Assembly: GCA_965262745.1 (NCBI GenBank)
Contig: OZ253558.1
Span: 1,178,001-1,242,000 of the forward strand
Source of the DNA: JAJECS01 sp965262745
GTDB taxonomy: Bacteria > Chloroflexota > UBA11872
Length of the DNA: 64,000 bases
Direction of reading: 5' to 3'
Shown here piece after piece: positions 14,723 to 23,771 of this stretch. Position 1 is the stretch's first letter. Each line of letters opens with the position of its first letter. The notes beneath the pieces are model-generated. The model was not told the DNA's origin. It worked only from the letters and a program-made list of their open reading frames with translations, and made no database searches. A program made the translations under genes and the position numbers.

Positions 14723-16594
14723 GTGGCGCGTGGACGCCGCCCGGCGCGGCGCGCCCCCCCGCGACCCGGCGGCCGTCGCAAGGCCCCTCAGCCGTCGCCG
14801 GCGGCGCCCGCCCCGCCGCCCGTGGCTCCCGAGGCCGCGCCGATGCGGAAGGTTCCGCTGCCCGAGATCGCCACCATTGCCCAAATCGCGGAGCGGGCCC
14901 AGGTCGAAAGCACCGACGTCATCCTCGAGCTGCTCTCGCGCAATGTGCTGGCGACCATCAACGCCGCCATCGACCGGGATACCGCCCGCGCCGTGCTGGC
15001 GAAGCTCGGAGTCGAAGTTACCGATGAACCGAGCGGCATTGCGTCGGCGGCGACCGACGAGGGTGAAGCCGCGACGCCGGACGCCGAGGCGGCCGCCGGC
15101 GAGCCGCGCCCGCCCGTCGTGACGGTCATGGGCCATGTCGACCATGGCAAGACCACCTTGCTCGATACCATCCGTCAGACGCAGATCGCCTCCGGTGAGC
15201 ATGGCGGTATCACCCAGAGCATTGGGGCCTATCAGGTCGCGACCAACGAAGGCCCGATTACCTTCATCGACACGCCCGGGCACGAGGCCTTCACCGCGAT
15301 GCGGGCGCGCGGCGCCGGCGCGACCGACATCGTGGTCGTTGTCGTGGCCGCCGATGACGGCGTGATGCCGCAGACGGTCGAGGCCATCGGGCACGCCAAA
15401 GCCGCCAGCGTGCCGATGATCATTGCCGTCAACAAGATCGATTTGCCAACAGCCAATCCGGACCGCGCCTACCAGCAGCTGACCCAGCATGAAGTTGTGG
15501 TCGAGGCTTACGGTGGAAACGTCGTGGCAGTGCCGCTGTCGGCTGAGCGCGGCGATGGCATCGACGAGTTGTTGGAGTACATCAACCTGACGTCCCAACT
15601 TGAAGAGTTGCGGGCGCCGGTCGACGGCCCAGCCGTTGCGACAGTGATCGAGACCCATCTCGACCACAGCCAGGGACCGATCGCCAGCGCCATCGTCACC
15701 AGCGGAACGCTCAGTGTCGGCGACCACGTGAAGGTGGGCCACGTTGAGGGACGCGTGCGCGCGCTCTACGACCATAACGGGCAGCGACTCAAAGAGGCCG
15801 GGCCGTCCACGCCGGTGCAAGTTGTCGGACTGGAGTCAACCCCCGGGGCCGGCGAGCAGCTGCGGGCGGTCGAGCGGAGCAAGCGCCGCCGGCGCGTCGA
15901 GCGATCGGCGGCGCAACGCGGCGGCGGCGAGCAGGCTATCCGGCTCAGCCTGGAGCAACTGGCGGCGCAGATGACCGCCGGGCAGCTGCATCAGCTGAGC
16001 GTGGTGGTTAAGGCGAGCACGGATGGTGCGGCGGCAGCGGTGGTCAAATCGCTGGCCGACGTCGGTGAAGCCCGCACACGAGCCGTGGTGATCTACGAGG
16101 GTGTGGGCACGATCACCGAATCAGACGTGAATCTCGCCTCCGCCGCTGAAGGGATCGTCGTGGGCTTCGACGTGCGGATCGATCCGGCCGCGCGCGCCGA
16201 GGCCGACCGGCAGGGCGTGGACGTGCGGGTCTACTTCACGATCTACGAGCTCATCGACGAGGTCGATGCGGCCCTGCGAGGGCTCTTGGAGCCTGAGCAG
16301 TTCGAGGTCGTCGACGGGCGGCTTGAGATTCGCGGTGAGTTCCGCAGCGAACGCACCCAGCAAATCGTTGGCGGCATGGTGCTCAGCGGGCGCATCTATA
16401 AGGGCGCCGACGTGCGCATCCTCCGCAATGGCGCGGAGATTGGCCAAGGCCGGATCCAGACCCTGCGGCGGTTTTCGGATGCGGTGGACGAAGTGCGCGA
16501 AGGATTCGACTGCGGGCTGGGTGTGCAAACAACAACGAATATTGAGCTCGCGGATGTCGTTGAGGTCTTCCACACCGATACTCGTCTGCCCTGA
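14723..16594 (+). CDS. infB: Translation initiation factor IF-2
   Basis: A 623-residue IF-2 that delivers fMet-tRNA to the 30S subunit. The N-terminal region is short and Arg/Pro/Ala-rich, then an IF2_N-like helix bundle ('IATIAQIAERAQVESTDVILELLSRNVLATIN'), the G domain ('VTVMGHVDHGKTT', 'HGGITQSIGAYQV', 'IDTPGHEAFTAMRARGA', 'NKIDLP') and C-terminal domains ending in the fMet-tRNA-binding barrel ('IVGGMVLSGRIYKGADVRILRNG'). The start is GTG 14723, one base after the ylxR stop. It is much shorter than the enterobacterial form because the N-terminal extension is reduced. Confidence 0.96.
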   Translation: MARGRRPARRAPPRPGGRRKAPQPSPAAPAPPPVAPEAAPMRKVPLPEIATIAQIAERAQVESTDVILELLSRNVLATINAAIDRDTARAVLAKLGVEVTDEPSGIASAATDEGEAATPDAEAAAGEPRPPVVTVMGHVDHGKTTLLDTIRQTQIASGEHGGITQSIGAYQVATNEGPITFIDTPGHEAFTAMRARGAGATDIVVVVVAADDGVMPQTVEAIGHAKAASVPMIIAVNKIDLPTANPDRAYQQLTQHEVVVEAYGGNVVAVPLSAERGDGIDELLEYINLTSQLEELRAPVDGPAVATVIETHLDHSQGPIASAIVTSGTLSVGDHVKVGHVEGRVRALYDHNGQRLKEAGPSTPVQVVGLESTPGAGEQLRAVERSKRRRRVERSAAQRGGGEQAIRLSLEQLAAQMTAGQLHQLSVVVKASTDGAAAAVVKSLADVGEARTRAVVIYEGVGTITESDVNLASAAEGIVVGFDVRIDPAARAEADRQGVDVRVYFTIYELIDEVDAALRGLLEPEQFEVVDGRLEIRGEFRSERTQQIVGGMVLSGRIYKGADVRILRNGAEIGQGRIQTLRRFSDAVDEVREGFDCGLGVQTTTNIELADVVEVFHTDTRLP

Positions 16595-16611
16595 TTGTCG
16601 GAGCTGTCCGC

Positions 16612-16995
16612 ATGCCCACGCGCCGCCCCGAGCGCCTCGCCGCCCAGATCGCCCGCGAAGCAAGCGAGATCGTCAGGTTCACGCTCGCCGACCCGCAGAT
16701 CCGGCCGGCATCGGTCAACCGTGCGCAGATGAGCCCCGATCTCCGCCGCGCGACCATCTTCGTCAGCGTGCTTGGCGACGCCGAGCAATGTGAGGAGTCG
16801 CTCGCGGCGCTGGAACGCGCCACGGGCGTCGTGCGACGCGAGTTGAGCGCGCGGCTGCGGCTGAGGTTCACGCCCGCGATCAGCTTTCAGCTCGACCCAG
16901 CGATGGTGACGGAAGAGCGCATGCGACAGCTGCTGGACGAGCGCGGCGATGACTCGAATCATGGCGTGGACCTCCCGACCGATCGGCCTGAGTGA
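16612..16995 (+). CDS. rbfA: Ribosome-binding factor A
   Basis: A 127-residue KH-fold protein needed for 16S rRNA 5'-end maturation and cold adaptation. The family pattern is clear: 'RRPERLAAQIAREASEIVRFTLADP', 'SVNRAQMSPDLRRATIFVSVLGD', and 'LRLRFTPAISFQLDPA' near the end. It follows infB by 17 bases and keeps the standard gene order. No nrnA-like DHH phosphoesterase gene lies between it and truB, unlike in some lineages. Confidence 0.93.
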   Translation: MPTRRPERLAAQIAREASEIVRFTLADPQIRPASVNRAQMSPDLRRATIFVSVLGDAEQCEESLAALERATGVVRRELSARLRLRFTPAISFQLDPAMVTEERMRQLLDERGDDSNHGVDLPTDRPE

Positions 16996-17039
16996 GCGAC
17001 GGACGCCGACGCGCGGCTCGTCCACAGGAATAGGGTCTC

Positions 17040-17996
17040 GTGTCCTCGACATCGGACGGCCTGAGCGGCTTCATCGTGTCGGCCAAGCCGGTCGGCGCAC
17101 AGTCAACGGACATGGTGAGTGCCGCGCGCCGCGCCCTGGGGCGGCGACGCGTGGGCCATTGCGGCACGCTCGACCCGCTGGCAGCGGGCGTGCTGCCGCT
17201 GGCGATCGGACGCGCCACGCGGCTCAGCGAGCACGTGCTGCGCGCGCCGAAGACCTACATCGCGGCGGTGCTCTTTGGTGTACAAACCACGACCGACGAT
17301 TTGGAGGGCACGGTCATCGACGAGCCGCAACCGTCACCGGACGCGGCGGACGTACGGCGACTTCTACCGCGGTTCGTTGGCGTGTTGCGACAGCGCCCGC
17401 CGGCAACTTCGGCCGTGCGAGTTGGCGGACGACGCGCCTACGCGCGCGTACGCGCGGGCGAGGATTTCGTTCTCGCCGAGCGGAAGGTCGTGGTGCATGC
17501 GATCACGCCGCTGGCCCAGGCCGCGATCGCAATAGGGGTGCGCGAGGACCGGTTGGTGCTGGATAGCGCCGGGGCCGGACAACCAGCGCTGGTCGTCGCC
17601 GTGGAGGTGCGGTGCGGCCGTGGGACGTATATCCGCAGCCTCGCCCGTGACATCGGAGCCACGCTGGGCTGCGGCGCAACGTTGCTGGCTTTGGTGCGCA
17701 CCGCGGTCGGCCCATTTACCCTGGCCGGCGCGATCGGGCTCGAGATGCTGAGCCGGGCGTCAACGGCCGACCTCGCCGATCTGGTCTATGCACCGGACGT
17801 TGCCTTGAGCGATATTCCCGCCTGCATCGCGGCGGCGAAGGATCGGGACGACTTCGTGCATGGCCGCTGCCTGAGCGTCGAGACTGAGCGGCCCGGCCAC
17901 CACCGCTTCTATGACGCTGCCGGCGTTTTCCTGGGCGTCGCGGAACGTGCAGGCGGCACCTGGGAGAAGCGCCGGGTCATGTTGGCGGCGGCATGA
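17040..17996 (+). CDS. truB: tRNA pseudouridine(55) synthase TruB
   Basis: A 318-residue pseudouridine synthase that modifies U55 in the tRNA T-loop. The catalytic motif 'GHCGTLDPLAAGVLPLAIGRATR' contains the nucleophilic Asp. 'KTYIAAVLFGVQTTTDD', 'QRPPATSAVRVGGRRAYARVRAGE' and 'CGRGTYIRSLARDIG' are conserved TruB blocks; the N-terminal 'GFIVSAKPVGAQSTDMV' replaces the usual 'G-x-x-x-x-x-K-P-x-G-x-T/S-S'. GTG 17040 is the start. The stop overlaps the ribF start (ATGA). Confidence 0.95.
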   Translation: MSSTSDGLSGFIVSAKPVGAQSTDMVSAARRALGRRRVGHCGTLDPLAAGVLPLAIGRATRLSEHVLRAPKTYIAAVLFGVQTTTDDLEGTVIDEPQPSPDAADVRRLLPRFVGVLRQRPPATSAVRVGGRRAYARVRAGEDFVLAERKVVVHAITPLAQAAIAIGVREDRLVLDSAGAGQPALVVAVEVRCGRGTYIRSLARDIGATLGCGATLLALVRTAVGPFTLAGAIGLEMLSRASTADLADLVYAPDVALSDIPACIAAAKDRDDFVHGRCLSVETERPGHHRFYDAAGVFLGVAERAGGTWEKRRVMLAAA

Positions 17997-18976
17997 TCCT
18001 GCCGGAGGAGATCGCCGGATGCGCCGTGCACACGGACCTTGGCGCGCTCGGCGCCCATGGGCCGACGGCAGTCACCCTGGGCCGCTTCGACGGCGTACAC
18101 CAAGGTCACCGAGCCCTGCTGCGGGCCACGGTGGCCACGGCGCGCGAAACGTCGGGACCCCGTGCGGTGGCCCTCACCCTGTGGCCGCCGCCAGAGTGGC
18201 TGCTGCGCCCGGACGATCCCCGCGCCCTGCTCACCACGCTTGAGGACCGGCTGGCGCTCATGGCGACCACCGGCGTGGACGCGATCGTGGTCCTCAGATT
18301 CGACCTCGCGTTCGCCCAACAAAGCCCGCGTGCGTTCCTGACCCGACTGCGGGACGACATCGGCATGCGCAACCTGGTGACGGGGCCCAACGCCCGGATT
18401 GGCAAGGGCGGCGCCGGCACTGCCCCAGTCCTGCGCGCACTAGGCCACGAGCTGGGGTACCGCTACCAGGAGATCGCGTGGCATGGGCCTGCCACGACCA
18501 ATCGAAGCTCGGCGATCCGCGCCGCCCTGGCACTCGGGGACGTCGCGGCCGTAAACGCGGGATTGGGCCGAACCTACAGTCTCCCGGGAGTCGTGGTGCG
18601 CGGCGCGGGCGAGGGCCGGAAGCTGGGCTTCCCCACGGCGAACCTCTCGTTTGCCGACTGGTTGCGCGCGCCGGGCGACGGCGTGTATGCCGGCCTGAGC
18701 GTGGTCAACGGTTCCAAACCACTGCGGACCGCCATCAGCATCGGAACCCGCCCCACCTATGGCGAGCACCCCCGTGTCGTGGAGGCCCATCTGGTGGACG
18801 CGGCGCCCGATCTTTATGACCGCCCGATGCGCCTCTTCTTCGTCTCACGGTTGCGCCCCCAGCGCACGTTCGCGGACACCGAAGAGTTGGCAACGACGAT
18901 TGCGCAAGACGTGGCAGCGGTGCGCACCGCGCAACTCCCTCCAAGAGAAACCTTGGCGCCGTTCGTTCACGATTAG
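17993..18976 (+). CDS. ribF: Bifunctional riboflavin kinase/FAD synthetase
   Basis: A 327-residue RibF that makes FMN and FAD from riboflavin. The nucleotidyltransferase half has 'LGRFDGVHQGHRALL' (family G-x-F-D-G-x-H-x-G-H) and a 'RSSAIRAALALGDV' segment; the C-terminal riboflavin kinase half has 'GRKLGFPTANL', 'GVYAGLSVV' and 'HLVDAAPDLYDRPMRLFFVSRLRPQRTF'. It is coupled to truB by a four-base overlap and closes the translation cluster. Fifteen bases after its stop lies the left copy of the 44-base repeat that borders the helicase cassette. Confidence 0.95.
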   Translation: MILPEEIAGCAVHTDLGALGAHGPTAVTLGRFDGVHQGHRALLRATVATARETSGPRAVALTLWPPPEWLLRPDDPRALLTTLEDRLALMATTGVDAIVVLRFDLAFAQQSPRAFLTRLRDDIGMRNLVTGPNARIGKGGAGTAPVLRALGHELGYRYQEIAWHGPATTNRSSAIRAALALGDVAAVNAGLGRTYSLPGVVVRGAGEGRKLGFPTANLSFADWLRAPGDGVYAGLSVVNGSKPLRTAISIGTRPTYGEHPRVVEAHLVDAAPDLYDRPMRLFFVSRLRPQRTFADTEELATTIAQDVAAVRTAQLPPRETLAPFVHD

Positions 18977-18990
18977 CCCTCGGGCCGCAG

Positions 18991-19034
18991 CAGTGTGCGC
19001 TAACTTACGGCCACCAGGCGGGCACGCAAACGTA
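18991..19034 (+). repeat. Left 44-base direct repeat bordering the helicase cassette
   Basis: A 44-base segment that aligns without gaps to 23443-23486, identical at 34 of 44 positions by my count; for example TGTGCGCTA near the start and AACGTA at the end. The two copies enclose exactly the helicase gene and its membrane partner. Confidence 0.65.
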
Positions 19035-19048
19035 GAGGCCAGCGGAGT

Positions 19049-22000
19049 GTGATGACCCAGCATTCTGCCCCTCCGCCCCGATGCCCAATCTGCGGATTGG
19101 CAACCGAGCATCGTGTCGCCGAAAGTGGCAAGGTCGCAGGCCGCTCTTTCTGGATCTGCACTGGTTGGCCACACTGCAAGGGATTCATCAACATCGATGA
19201 GTCCAACAGCGCTACCCGAGGTCAGACTGCGGACACCGACGTCCCGAAACGTCGCGTCGCGTGGACGGATGCGACCAGCCAGCAGCGCCGAGGATGGGTC
19301 TGCCGCTATCTGAATGCGGGCGGTTCGCTGCGCTCCATTCACACGCGGCAGCCGGCACTGCAACAGTGCTGGATAGCCCGTCCCGAAGTTACCCAGGGGC
19401 CATCCGAAGGTGCCAAGCGCCTGGCCGCAGTGATGTGGAGAGTGCTGCAGCGCGGGAGCGCCCCACCGCTTGACCCCAAAGCCGAGCGCGCGCTGCTGCG
19501 ACAGGAAGGTCTGGAAGCCCAGATCGCGGAATCGCCGCAGTGCGGTGATATCAGTCCATGGATCGAAGATTCACCGCGGCTGCCACGGTTCGACCCGCGC
19601 ATGATCGAGCCTTGCGATCTACCCAATCCCGACCCGATGCTGCCTTTCGATTCAGAGGAAGAGCGGGACTTCTATACGAAGTGGCTGATAGAAGCCGCGC
19701 CGTGGGCGGTGCGCTGGACTACGCCGCAGGGCCCGCTAGATGCGCTCACTGGCGCCACGCCGGCTAGCACGGAACGACGCGTCGACTTCCTCATCCACCC
19801 GCCTCGCGGTCGATCGCTCGTCGTGGAGATCGACGGCGAGCAGCACAAAGCGTCGATTGCGGAGGACGAAAGGCGCGACGCCGCATTGAAAGCGTCCGAC
19901 GTCGACGTCGTGCGGGTTCCCGCTGCTGAGGTGCGTGCCGGCGGCGGCCCCAAACTTGATGCGGTCCGCGATCAACTGCGGCCCGCCGTCGTGCCGGCCT
20001 CAGACACCGACTGGCAACTGGCCTACGGCTCAGTCGAATTGCACCGCATCATAGCTGCGGTTACGGAAGCTCTGGGTGCCGGATTGCTGTCTGGCGCTTG
20101 CTGGCGCGTCGAGTTCCAGGGCTGCTCGGCATGGTCGATCGAGTCTCTGCCGCGTTACCTGAACCTCATGCTGGCCCTGGATGTGATAGCTAGCAGTGGT
20201 GCCTGCCCAGACCGCATTCAGCTGCAAAGCGGCGAGTTTTCGCTCGGCCTCCTACGCATGTCTCAGGGCTACGGGCCAGTCGATGGGCATGCGGACGAGG
20301 AGTCCAGGAACTGGGAGAGAGCAGACCTCGTGATCCGTCTCGAACCCTACTGTGCGCCCGGCGAAACGCTGCCCGCGCTCGGCGAGACGCCGCTGGTCTT
20401 AGTTCGCAGCGCCGTCTTGCCCGTGGATCTCGCCTGGGACGATATTCCGTTCGATTCGCCGCCGACACATGAGTCGGAAGAGTTGCGGTGGGCGCTGATC
20501 CAGGTGCTGCAGTCCGTATTCGCCAAGAAAGAGTTCCTGCCCAAGGCAGAATCCCGACCGAGGCAGCAGCAGGCAATCATGGAAGTCTTGCAAGGGCGCG
20601 ACTGCGCGGTGCTACTGCCCACTGGCGCGGGCAAGAGTCTGATCTACCAGCTCGCCGGCCTGTGTCTGCCGGGCCATACCCTAGTGATCGATCCACTGAT
20701 CGCCCTGATGGATGACCAGGTGAAGGCCCTGCGCAACTACGGAATTGATCGCCTGGCGCAGTTTTCCTCCGACCAGAAACCACGGGAAAGAGAGGAACAG
20801 CTGGACGCTGTAGGTGCCGGCCAGGCGCTGTTCATCTTCTGTACGCCCGAGCGTCTCCAGCAATGGAAGTTCCGCGAGCGGATGTCCGTTATGGTACGAG
20901 CCAAAGGCCGAGTCAATCTTGCGGTGGTTGACGAGGCCCATTGCGTGAGCGAGTGGGGGCACAACTTCCGCCCTGCCTATCTCGGCCTTGGCGCCACGGT
21001 GCGCAAGGTCGCCAAGAATCCCACGCTCCCGCTACTGGCCCTTACCGGCACCGCCTCGCGCGCCGTGCTCAAGGATGTGCTGATTGAGTTGGAAATAGAC
21101 GCCACACAATCCGCGCACACGGTAATCAGACCGCATACCTTTGATCGGCCAGAGCTCCACTACCAGATAAAAGTGGTTCTACCAAAAGATGTACATACTA
21201 CGCTCAACGATGTGTTGAGATCGCTGCCGTCTCGCTTCAACCGCCAACCGGACGTATTCTTCTCTCCACAGAAACTCAATACGCATTCTGGGATCGTTTT
21301 TTGCCCTCGCGTGAATAGCTACTATAGATCCTATGGAATTGTCGATTTGGCTGACTTACTGGGTGATATAGTAGCTGATATACTAGACAGTTTGAAGGAT
21401 GGATGCAACACTCCTAGCATTTATTCAGGGACAGAACCCAACGGGTATGGCATCGACGACTGGAAGACGATAAGGCGCGAGAATGCTCGGCGGTTCATGG
21501 AGAACCAAAACCCGTTGCTCGTATCGACCAAAGCGTTCGGCATGGGCATCGACAAGCAAAACATCCGCTACGTCATTCACTACGGAACACCCAGCAGCAT
21601 TGAAAGCTATTACCAGCAAGCGGGGCGCGCGGGCCGCGACAAAAAACATGCTGAGTGTGTTCTCATGATGATCGAATACGACGACAAAAAGACTCAAGAC
21701 TACTTTCACCGCAGCAATTACCCAGGAGTAGATGCAGACCATAAGACGTTGCGGGACGTACTGGATGAAATTCCGGACCTCGGCATCCGTGACGAGGCCA
21801 AGCTCGTGTGGACTACGCAAAAGGATCAAGAACGACGCGAACACGCTATCCACCGACTGGTGGTTCTCGGTGTTGTCAGTGAGTACGAAGTAGATTGGAG
21901 CAACAAGACATTCACGCTGGATCTTCGTCCCGCCAGTGCGACGACCGTTGTCGAGCATTACCTCGACTACGTGAGGCGCCAGGACAGCCAGCGCGTCGAG

Positions 22001-22744
22001 GATGAACGCCGAAACGCGCGCAGTTTCGCGACCGTGCCGCTGCGTGACGCCGTACTGGGCTGCGGGCGCCTGTTGCTGACGTTCGTCTATGACGTAATCG
22101 CGGGTTCGCGGCGGCGGGCGCTGGATGAGATGTTGCTGGCCGCTCGTGAGACGCAGGCCGATCCCGACAGGGATTTTCGTCAGCGCATCCTCAACTATCT
22201 GACCGAGGGCGACATCGCGCCTAGGCTGGAGAAGTTGCGCAAGCGCCCTCGATTTATCTACGACGACTGGCTGCAGGAAGCGGCTGACGGTGATTGGGCT
22301 GCCGAGGCGCAAGAATTGCGCGGCAGCAGCATTCGGATGCTTGAGGACGCCCCGGACCATCCCGGTCTACTGCTAGCCCGCGGCCTCAGTGAGGCATCGC
22401 TCGCCATCGGCAACCTCGAACAGTTCATCTCGAACATCGCATCGTCGATCAAGTCCGCCCGTGAGCGCTACGGCGTGACCGACAGTGATGTCAGGCAGAT
22501 GGCGGAAATGCTCCACGATTTGCTGACGGAGCGCCAACTCGACGCGCTCACGGCCCTGGTGCTGGCGCTAGAGCGAGCAAGGAAAGCACCTGCATTTCGC
22601 AAGCAGCTAGTCAACGGAGCGCTCAAAGGTGGCTGTGGAGAAGCAGGGCTCTGCGTGCTGGCGCTTGCCGAACGGCTGCGACGGACTGTGAAACGGCTTG
22701 ACGGAGTGGTGGAACAACTACAGGAGGCCGAGCATGGCGGCTGA
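19049..22744 (+). CDS. Zinc-ribbon / restriction-endonuclease-like / RecQ-helicase fusion protein
   Basis: A 1231-residue multidomain protein. N-terminus: topoisomerase-type zinc ribbon with Cys12/Cys15 and Cys37/Cys43. Residues about 198-300: a nuclease fold of the VSR/DUF559-like type, 'FDSEEERDFYTKWL', 'RRVDFLIH' and 'LVVEIDGEQHKAS', with the Asp and Glu positions of a PD-(D/E)xK-like site. From about residue 505: RecQ-type superfamily 2 helicase with 'RQQQAI', Walker A 'PTGAGKS' (about 524), 'DEAHCVSEWGHNFRP' (about 627), 'LTGTAS', 'FGMGIDKQNIRYVIH' and 'QQAGRAGRD' (about 856). A winged-helix-like and then a helical region follow. No HRDC domain is seen. The middle is AT-richer than the ends. 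ATG 19049 or 19052. It overlaps the next gene. A DNA-processing role in defence or repair is inferred. Confidence 0.8.
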   Translation: MMTQHSAPPPRCPICGLATEHRVAESGKVAGRSFWICTGWPHCKGFINIDESNSATRGQTADTDVPKRRVAWTDATSQQRRGWVCRYLNAGGSLRSIHTRQPALQQCWIARPEVTQGPSEGAKRLAAVMWRVLQRGSAPPLDPKAERALLRQEGLEAQIAESPQCGDISPWIEDSPRLPRFDPRMIEPCDLPNPDPMLPFDSEEERDFYTKWLIEAAPWAVRWTTPQGPLDALTGATPASTERRVDFLIHPPRGRSLVVEIDGEQHKASIAEDERRDAALKASDVDVVRVPAAEVRAGGGPKLDAVRDQLRPAVVPASDTDWQLAYGSVELHRIIAAVTEALGAGLLSGACWRVEFQGCSAWSIESLPRYLNLMLALDVIASSGACPDRIQLQSGEFSLGLLRMSQGYGPVDGHADEESRNWERADLVIRLEPYCAPGETLPALGETPLVLVRSAVLPVDLAWDDIPFDSPPTHESEELRWALIQVLQSVFAKKEFLPKAESRPRQQQAIMEVLQGRDCAVLLPTGAGKSLIYQLAGLCLPGHTLVIDPLIALMDDQVKALRNYGIDRLAQFSSDQKPREREEQLDAVGAGQALFIFCTPERLQQWKFRERMSVMVRAKGRVNLAVVDEAHCVSEWGHNFRPAYLGLGATVRKVAKNPTLPLLALTGTASRAVLKDVLIELEIDATQSAHTVIRPHTFDRPELHYQIKVVLPKDVHTTLNDVLRSLPSRFNRQPDVFFSPQKLNTHSGIVFCPRVNSYYRSYGIVDLADLLGDIVADILDSLKDGCNTPSIYSGTEPNGYGIDDWKTIRRENARRFMENQNPLLVSTKAFGMGIDKQNIRYVIHYGTPSSIESYYQQAGRAGRDKKHAECVLMMIEYDDKKTQDYFHRSNYPGVDADHKTLRDVLDEIPDLGIRDEAKLVWTTQKDQERREHAIHRLVVLGVVSEYEVDWSNKTFTLDLRPASATTVVEHYLDYVRRQDSQRVEDERRNARSFATVPLRDAVLGCGRLLLTFVYDVIAGSRRRALDEMLLAARETQADPDRDFRQRILNYLTEGDIAPRLEKLRKRPRFIYDDWLQEAADGDWAAEAQELRGSSIRMLEDAPDHPGLLLARGLSEASLAIGNLEQFISNIASSIKSARERYGVTDSDVRQMAEMLHDLLTERQLDALTALVLALERARKAPAFRKQLVNGALKGGCGEAGLCVLALAERLRRTVKRLDGVVEQLQEAEHGG

Positions 22745-23315
22745 GCAACCGACCAATGACCGCTCGCTGAAACTGGATGAGGTCGTGCGGCGTTTTGCCG
22801 AGTCCGAGACGCTGCTGAATCAGACAGGGCAGCACCTCAAGTCGCTGCTCGCAGCGGAGGAGAAATCCGACGCCCGCGCGCGGGCGCTATCCGAGACGGC
22901 GCGGGCAGTCGAAGACTACAGCGCCAGCGCTAGGCTCTTGCTGGACGAGGTAAAGCAGAACGTAGGCCAGGCGGGTGAGATTCTACAGGCCGGTGCCAGG
23001 CTTCTGGACAGCCCTGCGCTGGCGGAGTTGAGCGCGTCCGTCGCCCCGCTAAGCGAGCAAATTGCCTCCGCCCGTGATGCCCAAGCCGCAGCGCAGGCGG
23101 TCACGCAACGGGAGATGGAGGCATTCCGCGAGGCCCAGTCCAGGGCACAGCGAGAAACGAAGCAGGATCTCGCCAGATTGAGCGACCTTCTACGGCGGTC
23201 GATCCAGGAATCCCATGCCAAACACACTCGAACGCTATGGATAGCAACAACAGTGCTCTTGGCCGGACAGGCGGCCGCAGTAGCGGTCGTCGTAGCGGTA
23301 GTGTTGTCCACGTAG
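22734..23315 (+). CDS. Coiled-coil protein with C-terminal membrane anchor, partner of the helicase
   Basis: A 193-residue protein starting at ATG 22734 inside the helicase 3' end, with AGGAGG six bases upstream (11-base overlap with the helicase gene). The body is almost entirely Ala/Glu/Gln/Arg-rich heptad-like helix ('RRFAESETLLNQTGQHLKSLLAAEE', 'QRETKQDLARLSDLLRRSIQ'), and the last 25 residues form a single hydrophobic segment ('TLWIATTVLLAGQAAAVAVVVAVVL'), so the protein is tail-anchored with the coiled coil in the cytoplasm. No enzyme motif is seen. It may tether the helicase-nuclease to the membrane or act as a membrane effector. Confidence 0.75.
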   Translation: MAAEQPTNDRSLKLDEVVRRFAESETLLNQTGQHLKSLLAAEEKSDARARALSETARAVEDYSASARLLLDEVKQNVGQAGEILQAGARLLDSPALAELSASVAPLSEQIASARDAQAAAQAVTQREMEAFREAQSRAQRETKQDLARLSDLLRRSIQESHAKHTRTLWIATTVLLAGQAAAVAVVVAVVLST

Positions 23316-23442
23316 GCGTCGCTACCGGCGCGATTCCTACGGTCAAGGCGCTCGCAGAGCTATGGCTGCACCACCCACATCGCACCCTGCCGTGAGGTGT
23401 CTCACTGGCGTGTAGTCAGTACAACTAGGCCATCTCCACGGG

Positions 23443-23486
23443 CAATGTGCGCTATCTCACTGCCGCCTGGCTACCGCGCGAACGTA
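23443..23486 (+). repeat. Right 44-base direct repeat bordering the helicase cassette
   Basis: Matches 18991-19034 (see that entry). It lies 19 bases before the thioredoxin-like gene. The rest of the 189-base gap 23316-23504 shows nothing else recognisable. Confidence 0.65.
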
Positions 23487-23504
23487 CGCTGCGGCAACAG
23501 CCCA

Positions 23505-23771
23505 ATGCGAACTCTCGAAGTCTTTGTGGCCGCCGACTGCGCCGCGTGCGCGGCGGCCCGGCGCATCGCCGCCGATGTGGCGTACGCCGCGCCAGACTTG
23601 GTCGTCCGGGTCATCGACATCCACGCCGAGCCAGCGTCCGTGCCGGCGTCGGTTGTCGCTGTGCCAACATATGTGCTGGACGGTCGTCTGATTCACTTGG
23701 GCAATCCGAGCCCGGCGTGGCGCGGCGACCTTCTGTCGCGTCTGAAGAAGGGAGCACTGCGTGGGTCTTGA
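23505..23771 (+). CDS. Small thioredoxin-fold protein
   Basis: An 88-residue protein with a thioredoxin-like pattern: strand 'TLEVFVAADC', the redox motif C-A-A-C followed by a helix, 'VRVIDIHA', and the cis-proline strand 'VVAVPTYVLDGRLIHLGNP'. It resembles the short glutaredoxin/thioredoxin-like domains found in bacterial redox relays. ATG 23505 is selected because the fold begins there; the longer frame from 23397 adds unrelated residues. Its end overlaps the Crp-type gene by 11 bases, so it may supply a redox input to, or simply be co-expressed with, that regulator. Confidence 0.78.
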   Translation: MRTLEVFVAADCAACAAARRIAADVAYAAPDLVVRVIDIHAEPASVPASVVAVPTYVLDGRLIHLGNPSPAWRGDLLSRLKKGALRGS

